Source: Terebella lapidaria (taxonomy: Eukaryota > Annelida > Polychaeta > Terebellida > Terebellidae). Taken from it: a stretch of 64,000 nt of DNA. Of the stretch, positions 1-11,275 are shown piece after piece; position 1 is the first letter of the stretch; each line of letters starts with the position of its first letter. Position numbers and translations under genes: made by a program. The notes beneath the pieces are model-generated. The model saw nothing but the letters and a program-made list of their open reading frames with translations, was not told where the DNA came from and searched no databases. The stretch covers positions 7,316,001 through 7,380,000 of the forward strand of contig OX424564.1 of the NCBI GenBank assembly GCA_949152475.1, written 5' to 3'.

Positions 1-881
1 ATTAAAAATATATGAGGTGATATTTCACAACAGTTTCTCTTTATAATGACTAAGTGAGGTGAACGCTCGCTGATTGGCTGAAAGGTTTGCGGCAGGTGAC
101 CTAGCGAACCGGCGTAAAACGTTACATTATTGAAAAAGCTAGTAGTATAGACTGTCCTATATACTAGATAATATATCGCGATACATACCAGTATGTTGTA
201 AGCAGATCTAGTAAGTAGTATGGCGAATGTAGTATATGACAAATTTCATCAGTAGCGTTCTGTCGCTCGAGTGCAGTTTAAGACTAGTATATTTAGTTGA
301 CGATATGAACACCGATACCGTTTTAGGGGCCGGTCATTATTTATCAGGTGGGGGGGTTGGGTAAAAACTGGGGGGGTCACACTTTCATTTTCAACATTAT
401 TGGGGGGGTCATACTTTTATTTTCAATGGAACTGGGGGGGGGGGGGGGGGGTCGGAGTTCGAATTTTAGTTAATTTTCAGAAAATTTGTACATGTATATT
501 GAAATAGTGAATTAGGTGAAAACAATCCACTCAACCTGGACTGATGGTTCACTGGAGTATACAGCATGTAGAATTCATCCGTTTGTCACATTATCAGTGA
601 AACTATAGTTTCGCCGAAATTCGATCCTAGAAAGGACCACCCAGGAACACCCAAAATCAGGAGATGTCGTGAATCGACAACCGCTCATCACCCACAGACT
701 GAAACATTGTCACCACGGATCAACTATGGACCTTAGTAGAACACAGCAGCACTGCAGCTGAATACGGTGCAAGGTCGGGATGATTAACATGCAGGGCACT
801 GTCAAAGACTAACAATGGATCACCCAGCCCATACCATGCTGACCAACATCTCATAACATCCAATGACCCCGAACCTGCATG
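1..881. repeat. Direct repeat, copy 1 of ~881 bp
   Basis: This segment matches 2079-2962 almost base for base. I see three substitutions, plus a G-run of 18 versus 21. It contains the left 556 bp of the Harbinger-like element that is complete at 2404-3758. Here the element is cut short, and at about 881 it joins DNA carrying the tail of an IRG GTPase gene. The junction holds a 16-bp motif (GACCCCGAACCTGCAT) twice in tandem. The near identity points to a recent duplication; the left edge may lie outside the window. Confidence 0.9.
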
Positions 882-907
882 ACCCCGAACCTGCATCTGA
901 TCCCGGA

Positions 908-1081
908 CTGGAAAACGACATTTCTGATATGTTAGAATCTGTCCTTGACGAGTGTCAGTCCCTGGCTGTTCGAGTGTTAGAGGAAAGAATCAAATTGTCC
1001 AACTACAACAACATGACAAAAATAGAGCCATGTGTTGCTGGCGCCATCAAACGCCTGACATCCAGGGATAACCAAGAATGA
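908..1081 (+). pseudogene. C-terminal fragment of an IRG-family GTPase gene
   Basis: About 57 codons ending at a stop at 1079-1081 are close to the end of the IRG protein encoded at 28102-30051. Shared blocks include DISDMLESVLD, SLAVRVLEER and KIEPCVAGAIKRLT. No P-loop, G3 or other GTPase motif lies upstream: the DNA before it belongs to the left part of a Harbinger-like element. It is therefore a detached tail, either the last piece of a deleted paralogue or a fragment moved by duplication. Downstream DNA also matches the 3' flank of the 28-kb gene, so genomic DNA rather than a processed transcript was copied. Confidence 0.8.
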
Positions 1082-2078
1082 AACAGTGCTTGTATAATAC
1101 CCACTATGCATTGTAACTTCACCGAGCTATCCACATGATAATATAGCTGAATTCATGTTACCATAAATTGAATTGATCGAGCAGCGAATGAAGACCGAAC
1201 CCTATTTATATACATGTAGAACGCTTTGTTGTCTCAAAAGAGACTATTTAGACGAAGTCCGAAAGGACTGAGTATGTATATTATTACTTGTATTAGAATC
1301 GTCAAATAGATGTTATTCACACATGGTGAAATATGAGTATGATTTCGATTCAAAATACGAAAATCAATCACGAGTATAAATCGTAATCTTCTCAATTGAG
1401 TATGTTTATGTGTATTATCAACAATATTGTGAAAATAGTTATTGCCTGCGGAAAAATACAAATATTCCACAGACGAAATTCAGCCTTATGATAACTTTCA
1501 TGTATGGGCTGCTTATATGAATGTGATGATTTTTATATGATGTGTTATCCGTCAAGTTGTATTTTTTTTGATATTATGTATATGTAATAAACATAATAGA
1601 AAACAAATGAATTGGTCTGTTTTTTCGACGTTTGAAAGCAATATTCGATTGACAGTCCGTTGCAAAATATCAGTTTCTTACCTAGCATGTATCACTCTGT
1701 CATAGCGTCCCCATTGCCACACTCCTGTCAGGTCCGAAAGTTCTGCTTAATACACCGTGACTGCCATGAAAACTGTCAATGGACACGGATCATATATATG
1801 TAAAGTTCGCGACCCCACGATAAAGAGGTCACTCTCTCTGGAACACCAGGTTTCACTCCTTCATGGCCCTATAGGGGGTTTCACGACGTTCCATATAGTT
1901 TTGCCTGACACTGGACTTGGATGAAGGAGCTTGGATGAAGGGACTCAGTTTGGTTCCCTCGCAATGCATTGTAATTGGGTATTTGCTTCCTCAGCAGAAT
2001 GATAACCTGCCTTGCAAACCTGGTCATTCCCAGCAGTGTATTCGTCCAGACCAATATACACTCGTCCAGAAATCTGGC
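1082..2078. other. IRG 3' flank, then unassigned DNA
   Basis: From about 1090 to 1760 this is a diverged copy of 31960-32690, the DNA further downstream of the intact IRG gene. Both contain GATCGAGCA and the same AT-rich tract ending near a TTTGATATTAT motif. At the intact locus the two parts are separated by about 1.9 kb of inserted repeats. From about 1760 to 2078 I recognise nothing; the segment ends at the join to the second copy of the 881-bp repeat. Confidence 0.6.
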
Positions 2079-2962
2079 ATTAAAAATATATGAGGTGATA
2101 TTTCACAACAGTTTCTCTTTATAATGACTAAGTGAGGTGAACGCTCGCTGATTGGCTGAAAGGTTTGCGGCAGGTGACCTAGCGAACCGGCGTCAAACGT
2201 TACATTATTGAAAAAGCTAGTAGTATAGACTGTCCTATATACTAGATAATATATCGCGATACATACCAGTATGTTGTAAGCAGATCTAGTATGTAGTATG
2301 GCGAATGTAGTATATGACAAATTTCATCAGTAGCGTTCTGTCGCTCGAGTGCAGTTTAAGACTAGTATATTTAGTTGACGATATGAACACCGATACCGTT
2401 TTAGGGGCCGGTCATTATTTATCAGGTGGGGGGGTTGGGTAAAAACTGGGGGGGTCACACTTTCATTTTCAACATTATTGGGGGGGTCATACTTTTATTT
2501 TCAATGGAACTGGGGGGGGGGGGGGGGGGGGGTCGGAGTTCGAATTTTAGTTAATTTTCAGAAAATTTGTACATGTATATTGAAATAGTGAATTAGGTGA
2601 AAACAATCCACTCAACCTGGACTGATGGTTCACTGGAGTATACAGCATGTAGAATTCATCCGTTTGTCACATTATCAGTGAAACTATAGTTTCGCCGAAA
2701 TTCGATCCTAGAAAGGACCACCCAGGAACACCCAAAATCAGGAGATGTCGTGAATCGACAACCGCTCATCACCCACAGACTGAAACATTGTCACCACGGA
2801 TCAACTATGTACCTTAGTAGAACACAGCAGCACTGCAGCTGAATACGGTGCAAGGTCGGGATGATTAACATGCAGGGCACTGTCAAAGACTAACAATGGA
2901 TCACCCAGCCCATACCATGCTGACCAACATCTCATAACATCCAATGACCCCGAACCTGCATG
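2079..2962. repeat. Direct repeat, copy 2 of ~884 bp
   Basis: This is the second copy of 1-881. Here the Harbinger-like element continues past 2962 to a proper right end, so this copy looks like the parental arrangement. The two copies lie 2,078 bp apart, which suits a tandem duplication or an unequal exchange with one breakpoint inside the element. Confidence 0.9.
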
Positions 2963-3758
2963 TCAAAATCACAGACCGAATTTCCACTCAATACATTGCC
3001 AACACAGGAACCTCGGCCACTGAGGATAATCCTCGATGAGCTCAGCACTGTCCTGGACCGCCATGAACAAAATATGACCTTTCCATCAAGGATTGCAAAA
3101 TAGTCCTGGATCGTCCCGGATGATGCCATAGGGAATCTGATTTACCTGACTTCCTTGGTGGCCAGGATATTGCTAGACAATCGCAGATCATCACGGAACA
3201 TTATGAACCCATCATGGAGCCAACACATAATTGATTCAAGGCCGGCTGATTCATCAATGATATATGTGGAAGATTTATAATTTTTCTGAGTTCACTCTGG
3301 GGTCCAGTTAGTCCGTATATTTAAAGGAAGAAGATTCATGTTTTTTTTTCATTCCTCCAACAAATTTCCAGTCAGTGAATGAACTGAATAACCTTCAACC
3401 CAGGTCTCGAGTGTTTGAAGGGGGCTTGGAAACGCGGAGTTTGGAGTGAAAAAGAGATTTAAGTATTCTGGGGAACATGATCCTAGACATAGATGTCTTG
3501 GGGGGTGTTTTGTTTCTTACCCCCAAAAACAGTGTAGAAACAGCATCTAAGTATCACACTGGCTCCTTATAATTGTTACCATTGTGTATTATAACCTTGT
3601 ATATATGTACATGGGGATTGGGGGGGTCACACTTTTATTTTTGATCTTGGTGGGGGGGTCATACATTGTTTTTCGATATCGGTGGGGGGTCAAACTTTGA
3701 AAACTCAGTTCTCGGAAAATCCATCCAACCCCCCACCCGATAAATAATGACCGGCCCC
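2404..3758. mobile_element. Harbinger-like non-autonomous DNA transposon
   Basis: The ends are inverted repeats of about 33 bp beginning GGGGCCGGTCATTATTTATC at 2404 and matched in reverse complement ending at 3758. A TTA trinucleotide lies directly outside both ends (2401-2403 and 3759-3761). A TWA target duplication with GGG-type ends is typical of PIF/Harbinger. Inside are G-rich tracts near both ends and no transposase-like reading frame, so it would need an enzyme supplied elsewhere. Confidence 0.75.
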
Positions 3759-4334
3759 TTATAAATGGATGAACGAATGATCTTACTAGAAGATGTATTG
3801 ATAACTACAATAGGCCTATCAGAAAGCCGAAATTATCATAATCAAATTCATTTATTTTAACAACCACAAACAAATATGAACACACTATATCAGTTCCCTA
3901 AAAAATGAAAAAAATAAAAATAAAGAAAGAAAACAAATGGTGCTACTATTTTTGTGATCCCACCAGATAGATAACCTTAATTTCAAGTCGTATTGATAAC
4001 AGCCCCGTTGGTGAGACGGGTTCAGATCTAAATCACAATACACTAGGCTTTTCGCCCTTTGCAGATTAAAAATGTGACACTATTTTTTTGCAGAGACTTG
4101 CAGAAAGGCTATAAAAGCATGAGAGGGAATGTAGAAGTGTTTCTTTTGTACAATTTACACTTTCTGGAGCATACAATATACTGATGACTTTATTTGAGAA
4201 ATCATCTAACAATTTATCCTGAGAGCAGATTTAGATTTAGCAGATGTTTATTGATTTGATTAGGAACAACGTGCACTAGTGAACGCTGTATAATTATTTA
4301 AAACTGTATAATAATAAAAACACCAAAGAACAAG
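3759..4334. other. Upstream DNA of the PTGR3-like gene
   Basis: AT-rich sequence with no coding pattern that I recognise. It must hold the promoter and 5' UTR of the gene starting at 4335, and perhaps an untranslated upstream exon, but no core promoter motif stands out. Confidence 0.4.
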
Positions 4335-7300
4335 ATGTATTCCCGAGTTATACCGAGTATGATGAGAAAATGGACGGTGAAGAACGTGGTCAACAACTTC
4401 CGTGAGGCCTGCGCTTTGGAGACGGTTCCTGTGCCAACTAAACTCGGTCCACAAGACATACTCGTCAAAAACAGGTAACATTGGATAGCTAGTCATGATG
4501 ATAGACTATTGACACATGAAGTATTGTTAAATTATTCTTATCGCTTGTCTGGCAGTCGTGTTCCAATTTCATTAAGTGTTTGGTCGGGTTTTCTTTCTAC
4601 CCAGAAATTGGTTTTCTATATATATTTTTTTTCTAGGTTTTCTATTGTCCTTTCCAAATTCTTAATAGTTGCACTTGGTCATTTCTGGCAAACCAATCTG
4701 GATGCAAACAGTTCCATATTGTGAGATGTTCAATAGCTATTTTCTTATTGTCTTTTTCAAATAATGATCATGATTGTATTGACTTTCTCCAAAAAAAAAA
4801 CTTGCAGAAAAAAAACTTGATCATTATTCCACGTGTTGATTTATGTATTGCCCAGGTTTCTGGGTATCAATGCCTCAGACATTAACCTGCCGGCCGGGAG
4901 ATATGACCCCACCACCAGGCCTGTCGAGGTTGGCTTTGAGGTGCGTTTAAACTGAGACACAGAATCGCGCTTTATTACAGTCTTTATAGTCACATGGACT
5001 ACATGACGTAATAGGGCTACATGAGCTTCTCTATTATATTTAATTATAAATAATACAAGAATCTATATAAAATGGTAAAAGTCTAAAAAACAAACTGAAA
5101 TTGTAGCATCACACGATATCTTGTGATGTGCAATAATTCTGAACAAGATAAACTCCAAACATTTATTGTTATACTAGTATCCGGTATTGCTTATACACTA
5201 TAACCTTGGTCCGGTTTGGTTAGAGTGTTGCTGAGGTGGTGAAGATTGGAGACGGGTGTAAGCGGCTGACCCCGGGCCAAGCTGTCGGTAACACAACCGT
5301 GGGCACCTTCTCAGAGTACCAGGTACAGTAACCACCATTATTTTTGCATTAAGACTTTCAATTTTGAATATTTATTCATTCTAGTAATTTAGGCCTAGCA
5401 CAAAATGTAATTCGCCTGTCTGGACACTGAAAAGGCCATTCACAAAACTACAACACACCATGATTTAATTTATCATCACCACAATGAATTCAATTGATCC
5501 ACAAATCCAATGATATGTTGTTGTCCCGATGCAGGTGATACCAGAAGAATCTGCTGTGGTATTTCCTGATGTGAAGGGGGAATATATACCTCTACTGATG
5601 ACTGGGCCAGGGGTCGCAATCGCCCTCGACAAGGTAGGTGGCGCCCTATGTCCACTAGATTAGTAACACCACAAACATTGGAGGGGTGCAGTGCGTGGGC
5701 TTGACTATAGGTAAATCTATTCTATTTTTTGACATTTTCATTTTTGGCGCTCGACAGGTTGGCAATGTGAAAGCATCGGATGTTGTCATGGTAACAGGTA
5801 GGTTTCACTTTTTAAAATTCATCTTTAGTTTGTATGTACTTATATCACTGTATCGTTCATTCTAACAGAATACTATCTTTCACATCAGCTGCTGCCGGGG
5901 GTGCTGGACAAATCGCCGTGAGTGAAAATTCGTATGATAAAAAGAAAACAATTCAACTTTTGAATCGCTGAAACATTCCATGACTATCAATGGTTGGGAA
6001 AAAAACACTCACACCAGTCATAGTCAAATGTTGAGTACATAATATTTGAAAAAGTTATTCGAGTGTTGAAAAAATTATCCACGAAGACCGACAATGAACG
6101 CTGCTCGATATCGTCTCTCTCTTATCAACTCTCTGCGTGTTTATTTTTTGTGGCGTACAGGTGCAATACGCCAAGAGTCGTGGCTGTCACGTGATCGGCA
6201 CGTGTTCATCTGACGAAAAGATAGAATTTCTCAAGGTCAGATTAGTTTGAGGTATCACATACACACGTACAAACACCGAATCAAGATATAAGATGCAGTT
6301 ATTGAGATATATGAAGATTAGTCTAAGTTTGAATTCTTTGTTGATGTGTCTCAGAGCCTGGGTTGTGACCGACCAATCAACTACAAGACAGAAAACGTTC
6401 ACGAGGTGTTAAGAGCCGAGTATCCGGTGAGGAATGTCTTATCAAGAATAACAAACAAGGGAATTAGCTTTTTCATTTAATTGATTTATTTCACATTAAG
6501 CATTAATCTGCATGACAACCAAAAACCAAGGTATCCTGTTTCAGACTGGTGTCAATGTCATATTTGAAAACGTGGGCGGAGAGCTATTGAGGACCGGATT
6601 CGCTAAGTATGAATTTTCTAAATGTCTTCTTTTCAGCACGCTTTCCTGTTCTTTTCGATATATCCGGATATATGGATATTTCATTTCATTATGATCTTCA
6701 CATATTAAAACCCTCTCTACAAGAACTAGATACCCTTAAGGTACGATTCCATACTCTTCATTATGACATTTGGTTCACAGTTTGGCCTTCAAGGGAATCA
6801 TTATTTTATTCGGTGTCACATCAGCTTATGAAGATCCTGGCGCCAACATGAAGGCAAACCCTGTCATGGTAAATAGTTGTCTGATGTGTTGCCTTATTAT
6901 TCCTAGCCCTGAGTGAAAAAATTTACCAACATATTCTACAGAACAACTCATTTTAGAATAGTACACATAATGACATTCCTATGACAGATCGACCTGATCC
7001 TGAGATGTGGCAGGATGGAAGGGTTCATGTTCCACAGCCGTCTGGATCTGTATCCAGAGTACACACAGAAGCTTACTGATCTGATCGACCAGGGAAAGTT
7101 CAAATTGCACACGGACCTAGGCAAGAATGACCCCAGAGGTCTCTTCAAGGGACTGGATGACATCCCCAGAGCTATAGACGTGAGTCGCTCAAGTTATATC
7201 AGTCAAAATCCAAAATGGGGAAGCAAGCTAAAGAAAATCCTAGAATGTTGTTTCATTTCTGAAATAATAGTAGCTTGTTTGTTATCGAAGGAATAAGAGT

Positions 7301-7433
7301 TGTGGCCTTCCCGTTGTCTAATAGTACCTGTTCTATATTCTCTATAGGACCATTCACGTTGGTTGTCTTACTTTTGCAGTATTTATACAGCGGAAAGAAT
7401 GTTGGCAAAGTCATCGTCGAGTTACCAGAATGA
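4335..7433 (+). CDS. ptgr3: Prostaglandin reductase 3 / ZADH2-like oxidoreductase, 12 exons
   Basis: A zinc-independent medium-chain NADPH oxidoreductase. In vertebrates PTGR3 (ZADH2) reduces the double bond of 15-keto-prostaglandins. Exons read by eye: 4335-4474, 4856-4940, 5224-5322, 5535-5633, 5758-5797, 5889-5917, 6161-6235, 6355-6426, 6545-6606, 6781-6868, 6988-7179, 7380-7433. All introns are GT/AG and the phases join to a 344-aa protein; human PTGR3 is about 377 aa. Recognisable blocks in order are NASDINLPAGRYDP, the cofactor loop AAAGGAGQ near residue 155, GCHVIGTCSSDEK near 172, GCDRPINYKT, NVGGE, and the C-terminal GKVIVELPE. The start ATG precedes NFREACALE, where the family fold begins, so an extra N-terminal exon cannot be excluded. 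Exon 6 is only 29 nt. No lesion is visible, so the gene looks functional. Confidence 0.92.
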
Positions 7434-7610
7434 GCGTATATATGCAACTCGAAAAAAGATACAATGCACGCATGAATGTCCAATTTCAAGGCGGTGTTTG
7501 TTTAGTCCATTTTCTAATCGCTGTTTGTTTAGTAACAAATCTTGTTCGAGAAATAAAACAGGGTGATAACATATTTCGCTTGATTTGTCTTTACCACATC
7601 GCAACTCAAG

Positions 7611-7858
7611 CAGGTGTAAATGGAATATATGTCCCATGTATTTTAGGTCCCCAGGACATTCCTAGGGGGAATAGTTTGCCTGGACATGAGTGCCCGGGAA
7701 ATATGTCCCTGGACACATTTTCCTTGGGAACTAGGTCCCAGGACATGTTTTTCCAGGGATATAGGTCCGTCGGACATATATTAAAATATTGTCCCATTTC
7801 CTTTGAATATTTGTCTGTGGGACCTATTTTACGGAGGACGTAAATTTCTTTTACACCG
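7611..7858. mobile_element. Short palindromic MITE, ~250 bp
   Basis: Inverted ends of about 40 bp (GGTGTAAATGGAATATATGT on the left; the right end is its imperfect reverse complement around 7815-7858) flank a core built from repeated self-complementary modules such as GGTCCCAGGACAT and ATGTCCCTGGACA. Open frames through it on both strands follow from the symmetry and do not look like genes. It lies just beyond the last exon of the PTGR3-like gene. I see no clear target duplication. Confidence 0.55.
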
Positions 7859-8129
7859 GCAATATCAATGTGAAATATGCAGTGAAAGTTTTTGCCATTC
7901 TTCACATCGTTATAAATATTACAAATGTGTAAATAACGATCATTCCCAATCTGCTTCTGTTGTGCAAAAGCTGCGAGTTCGTTGTACCTGAGGGCAGCCA
8001 TCTTGGATTCATATGTCAAAGTGATGCACAATCATCAAACTGATGTCATAATTGGAATCCTAGGGCAGAATCACCTTGGAAAATCTACTTTCTTATTACA
8101 TCGGTGGTGCTTTTCAAAACCTAATTCAA

Positions 8130-8600
8130 CTGGATAGTGCTGATGGTCATCTTGGATTTTGTGGTATAACAGAAATCTGAGAGTTTCGAGAGGGATCAGG
8201 GCCTAAGTTGAATTATATTTAAATGTAAAACATCTTGTTGGAAACACGGTTCAAATTCCACCGTATCGATAACAAAACGTAGCCCCATGCTACGTGAATT
8301 GGTCTTGATCAGCAATAAAACCATGTTATGCAAAACGAAGTTTGACGGTTCGAAGCGAAAGGCGATGAAGGCCCGGGTTTGAAACGAAAGGGTGACATAT
8401 AGCTAACGCAACTGCCCTAACGGATTCCTAGGATGGAGAGAATCACTGCTTTGGCTGAGTGAATAGACATGTTAACTTGTGTTCCAACGACATGAAACAC
8501 GGGCAAATTTACTTGAATAAGTTCGTGGAGGTTTGTGACTTTGTTACATCCATAAACTACCTCAAGCTGTCCGCCAAGGAGGTAATACATGGAAATAGGC
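8130..8600. repeat. Dispersed repeat unit, uninterrupted copy (holds the empty TAA site)
   Basis: About 470 bp here match 10240-10563 followed by 16768-16860 and about 17500-17560, in the same order and strand. Shared blocks include CATCTTGTTGGAAACA, CGTAGCCCCA and ATTCACTGCTTTGGCTGA. This copy reads straight through CCCTAACGG at about 8415-8423. In the second copy the 6.2-kb TAGT element sits at that point and TAA is doubled. The unit's own nature is unknown. The downstream part includes an ATG-led frame of about 30 codons ending at a GTAATA donor-like site (8491-8580), too short to call. Confidence 0.75.
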
Positions 8601-8645
8601 TATACCCTGTCGGAAACATTTCACACCACTAGTGTGTCACCAGTG

Positions 8646-9525
8646 AGGCCAAATAAAAAATATTATGGTTCTGGTTATTGGGGTCCGCGAAAAAGTGATG
8701 AGGTGACGCGTTTTTCTTGTGTTTTTATATTCTCTAAAATTGGCTGCTGGTGAATGATCCGGTTAAATATTGCCCATTTGGACAACCATTTCCCCCTCAA
8801 ATTGGCTGCTGATGACTGACACGGTCGATTCTGGCCCATTTTGCCAGCCATACACCACAGTCTGCAATGTTAAGGCCACACAACACCAATGATATTGCGT
8901 CATATCCGTTACAGTCAGAGAATTCCCTATTTTGAAAACGGGAAATGCCCATGATCCCCCGCAGAATGGTGGGGGATATTTTGCTATGGCTGGTTGTTGA
9001 CCCGAGCTGGTTGGCATTGCACACGAACAGTTTCAAGACCACAGCACGCACAGAACGGCTCGGACGACGAACGATATATATTGGTTGTCAGGCATGAAAA
9101 TCAGTCGTTTTAAGGGGGTACCCTCAGAATTCGAGCTGTAGCAAAAAATCCAATTCATCAACATATATTTTCCTATTATAGTGAGATGAGGAAATGAATT
9201 GGCTAGCTTTGTATATAAGCTGCTAAGGATCATCTTGTTCTGGGACGGAGCTATGGAGACTTGAATTTGGGTTTTTTTATCATTGTTTTGTATGGCCGAA
9301 GGAATTAGTGAAATCTGTCCTCAAAGACAACCCAGACCATTTTACCCGATCATTATATGCGAAAAATCGGTGTACGGGTGTCAATTCACTAAAAAAAGAA
9401 AAGAAATTCAGCTCTCAAAAAGTGATGCACGCGGGTTTTTTTTCTCACTTTTTAAAGAAAAAAGTGGCGTGGGGTTAAAACTTACGAGCGCGCCTAACCA
9501 GAACCATAATACTTTTTTTGGCCTA
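8646..9525. mobile_element. TIR element with AGGCCAAA ends, ~880 bp
   Basis: The left end AGGCCAAATAAAAAATATTA at about 8646 continues to ATGGTTCTGGTTA. It is matched by the reverse complement TAACCAGAACCATAATACTT...GGCCT ending about 9525, giving ends of about 33 bp with one or two mismatches. No transposase frame is present, so it is non-autonomous. Part of its interior (GTCAGAGAATTCCCTATTTTG region) recurs near 24220-24270. No target duplication could be read with certainty. Confidence 0.6.
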
Positions 9526-10050
9526 ATGTTGTGAATTGATATCATTGAAAAAATGCTGACCAAGTTGATTTGTATGAATACATAAGAAACACACACGTTA
9601 ATGAACTCAAATTTCTACTGCATAAATGCCGGTAATCAGCTATATTGACTATATTGATCAGCTATATTGACTCGTATACTGTGATATCAATTTCGTTTGG
9701 TTTAATGACGTACATATATGTAAGAACCACAAGTTTGAAACACAAGGTTGTCAGAAACACAAGCTTGTACATTCGTAGAGCTATGCTCCTGATCGACGAC
9801 ATAACTCATAGAGTTATGTCACAAACTCACCATGCAATGCAACAAAGTAGCAAATATTTAGCGAGAGAAACAATCACCACGGTCATTCGTGCCACTGACC
9901 TCAAATGTTGCTCATTATGTAAAAAATAGAGAGCAACTCGAAAAATGTTATGAATAAGAATAGATATACGCATGGACAAGATCTTCCCCAGTGGTGCTGC
10001 AGCCAGCATGGGCGATAGACAGATATTGAGGAAGAGTCTAATTCCGGCAG
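9526..10050. other. Unassigned DNA
   Basis: AT-rich sequence; I recognise no gene or repeat. A tandem echo of CAGCTATATTGACT occurs near 9636-9672. Confidence 0.3.
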
Positions 10051-10245
10051 TTATGATACGAGTTTACGTACAGCCAAGAATTCGAGTTTCTCCAGTTCTC
10101 GTTCGAAAGGTGCGCAGGTGATATGTTCACCGAGCCTGGTTGACACCAGGATGGTCTGGTTCAGGGACACCCCCATGCCAGGTCCATGAACGATAGGAAA
10201 GGAAGTGTGTGACATAGCCCTGTCATGCATGCATTCCCAAAACCG
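10051..10245 (-). other. Possible coding exon, unidentified
   Basis: On the minus strand about 60 codons read without interruption to a TAA at 10051-10053, with a protein-like composition: SFPIVHGPGMGVSLNQ, then ILVSTRLGEHITC and FERELEKLEFLAVRKLVS. The charged, helix-like end looks like a genuine protein C terminus rather than noise. I cannot place it in a family, no upstream exon was found, and the 5' side runs into the dispersed repeat. It could be the last exon of a gene broken by the repeat or transposon insertions here, or chance. Confidence 0.25.
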
Positions 10246-10563
10246 GAATGGAATGGATTTTGCTGGTGTTCGTCTCGGATTCTACGATACAAAAGAAATC
10301 TAGGGGTTTTAGAGGGACCTGGGCTATAGTTTTATCATGTTTAAATGTAAATACATCTTGTTGGAAACATGGTTCAAATTTTTTCGTATCGATAATAAAA
10401 CGTAGCCCCACGCTAGGTGAATTGGCCTTGATTAGCAATAAAACCATGTTGAGTTACAACTAAGTTATTCACTGTAAAACGAAGCCCCACGGTTCGAATC
10501 GAGAAGCGACGAATTCCCGGATTTGAAACAAAGCGTGACGTGTAGCTGTCGCAAACGCCCTAA
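10246..10563. repeat. Dispersed repeat unit, left half of the split copy
   Basis: Homologous to 8130-8420. It ends at CCCTAA, with TAA at 10561-10563 being the left target duplication of the 6.2-kb element. The right half resumes at 16768 with TAACGGATTTCTAGG. Confidence 0.75.
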
Positions 10564-11065
10564 TAGTGGGGTGCCCAGAACCCCAGTCATTTCAAATTCA
10601 TGTAAAAGTTTGATTTTCAATACATTCTTGAAGATTAGTGCCTATAGAACAATTTTGGTCAGAGCGGCAATCTGGCAAACCAAATTTCGGCTGTTTGGGG
10701 TCCCTGGGGGCATCCCTACCCCCAACAGCCAAGGCAAAACATTAAAATTACACTAAATGTCAACTACATTATAGTAATTGAATATTTAATGGATGTTTTG
10801 AGTGTCTGGGTAATGTAAAAAGTTTATATAGAGCTGTTATGTGTGTTAACAAGTGAAATAAATGTCGGACTGACGATTTTTATGCAAATTAGTGCCGCCA
10901 TTACCGAAAAATCCAATTTCGGCTATATCTCGGTCAATATTGCAGATAGCTGAAATTTTAAGGCTTCTAGGCCCAGGTTTTGAGGGTCAAGGATCCAAAT
11001 GAAACCAATATGGAAGAGATTGAATGTGTTTGTACCTCAGAAACATGCAAATTAGTGCTGCCATT
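10564..11065. repeat. Left terminal inverted repeat, ~500 bp
   Basis: Pairs with 16257-16767 in reverse complement. Within the arm a block containing ATGCAAATTAGTGC and GCCATTACCGAAAAATCCA occurs twice (about 10884 and 11045), and the right arm has the same doubled structure. Arms of this length are unusual for simple cut-and-paste elements. Confidence 0.85.
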
Positions 11066-11275
11066 ACCGAAAAATCCATTTTCTATAAGAGTACAGTACT
11101 AACATACAAACAGAAAACAGGTATTATTTAAATGTTTTTTGTCAACAAACAACACCTCAATACATGTTGAATGGTGGAAAGAAACAACGTTTAAACGTTA
11201 ATTGTCAGAAATTTTATCTTAATTCTGTCATTCTACAATGTTTATTATACTACAATGTATGCCTTCATGGGACTT

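Noticed and set aside
434-451. G-runs (also 2512-2532, 17668-17685, 51370-51382, C-run 46591-46605) as G-quadruplex regulators
   Set aside because: Simple homopolymers within repeats; no evidence of placement at a promoter or of conservation.
7606-8031. 141-codon minus-strand ORF downstream of the PTGR3-like gene
   Set aside because: It runs through the palindromic MITE; its apparent motifs mirror the GTCC/GGAC modules.
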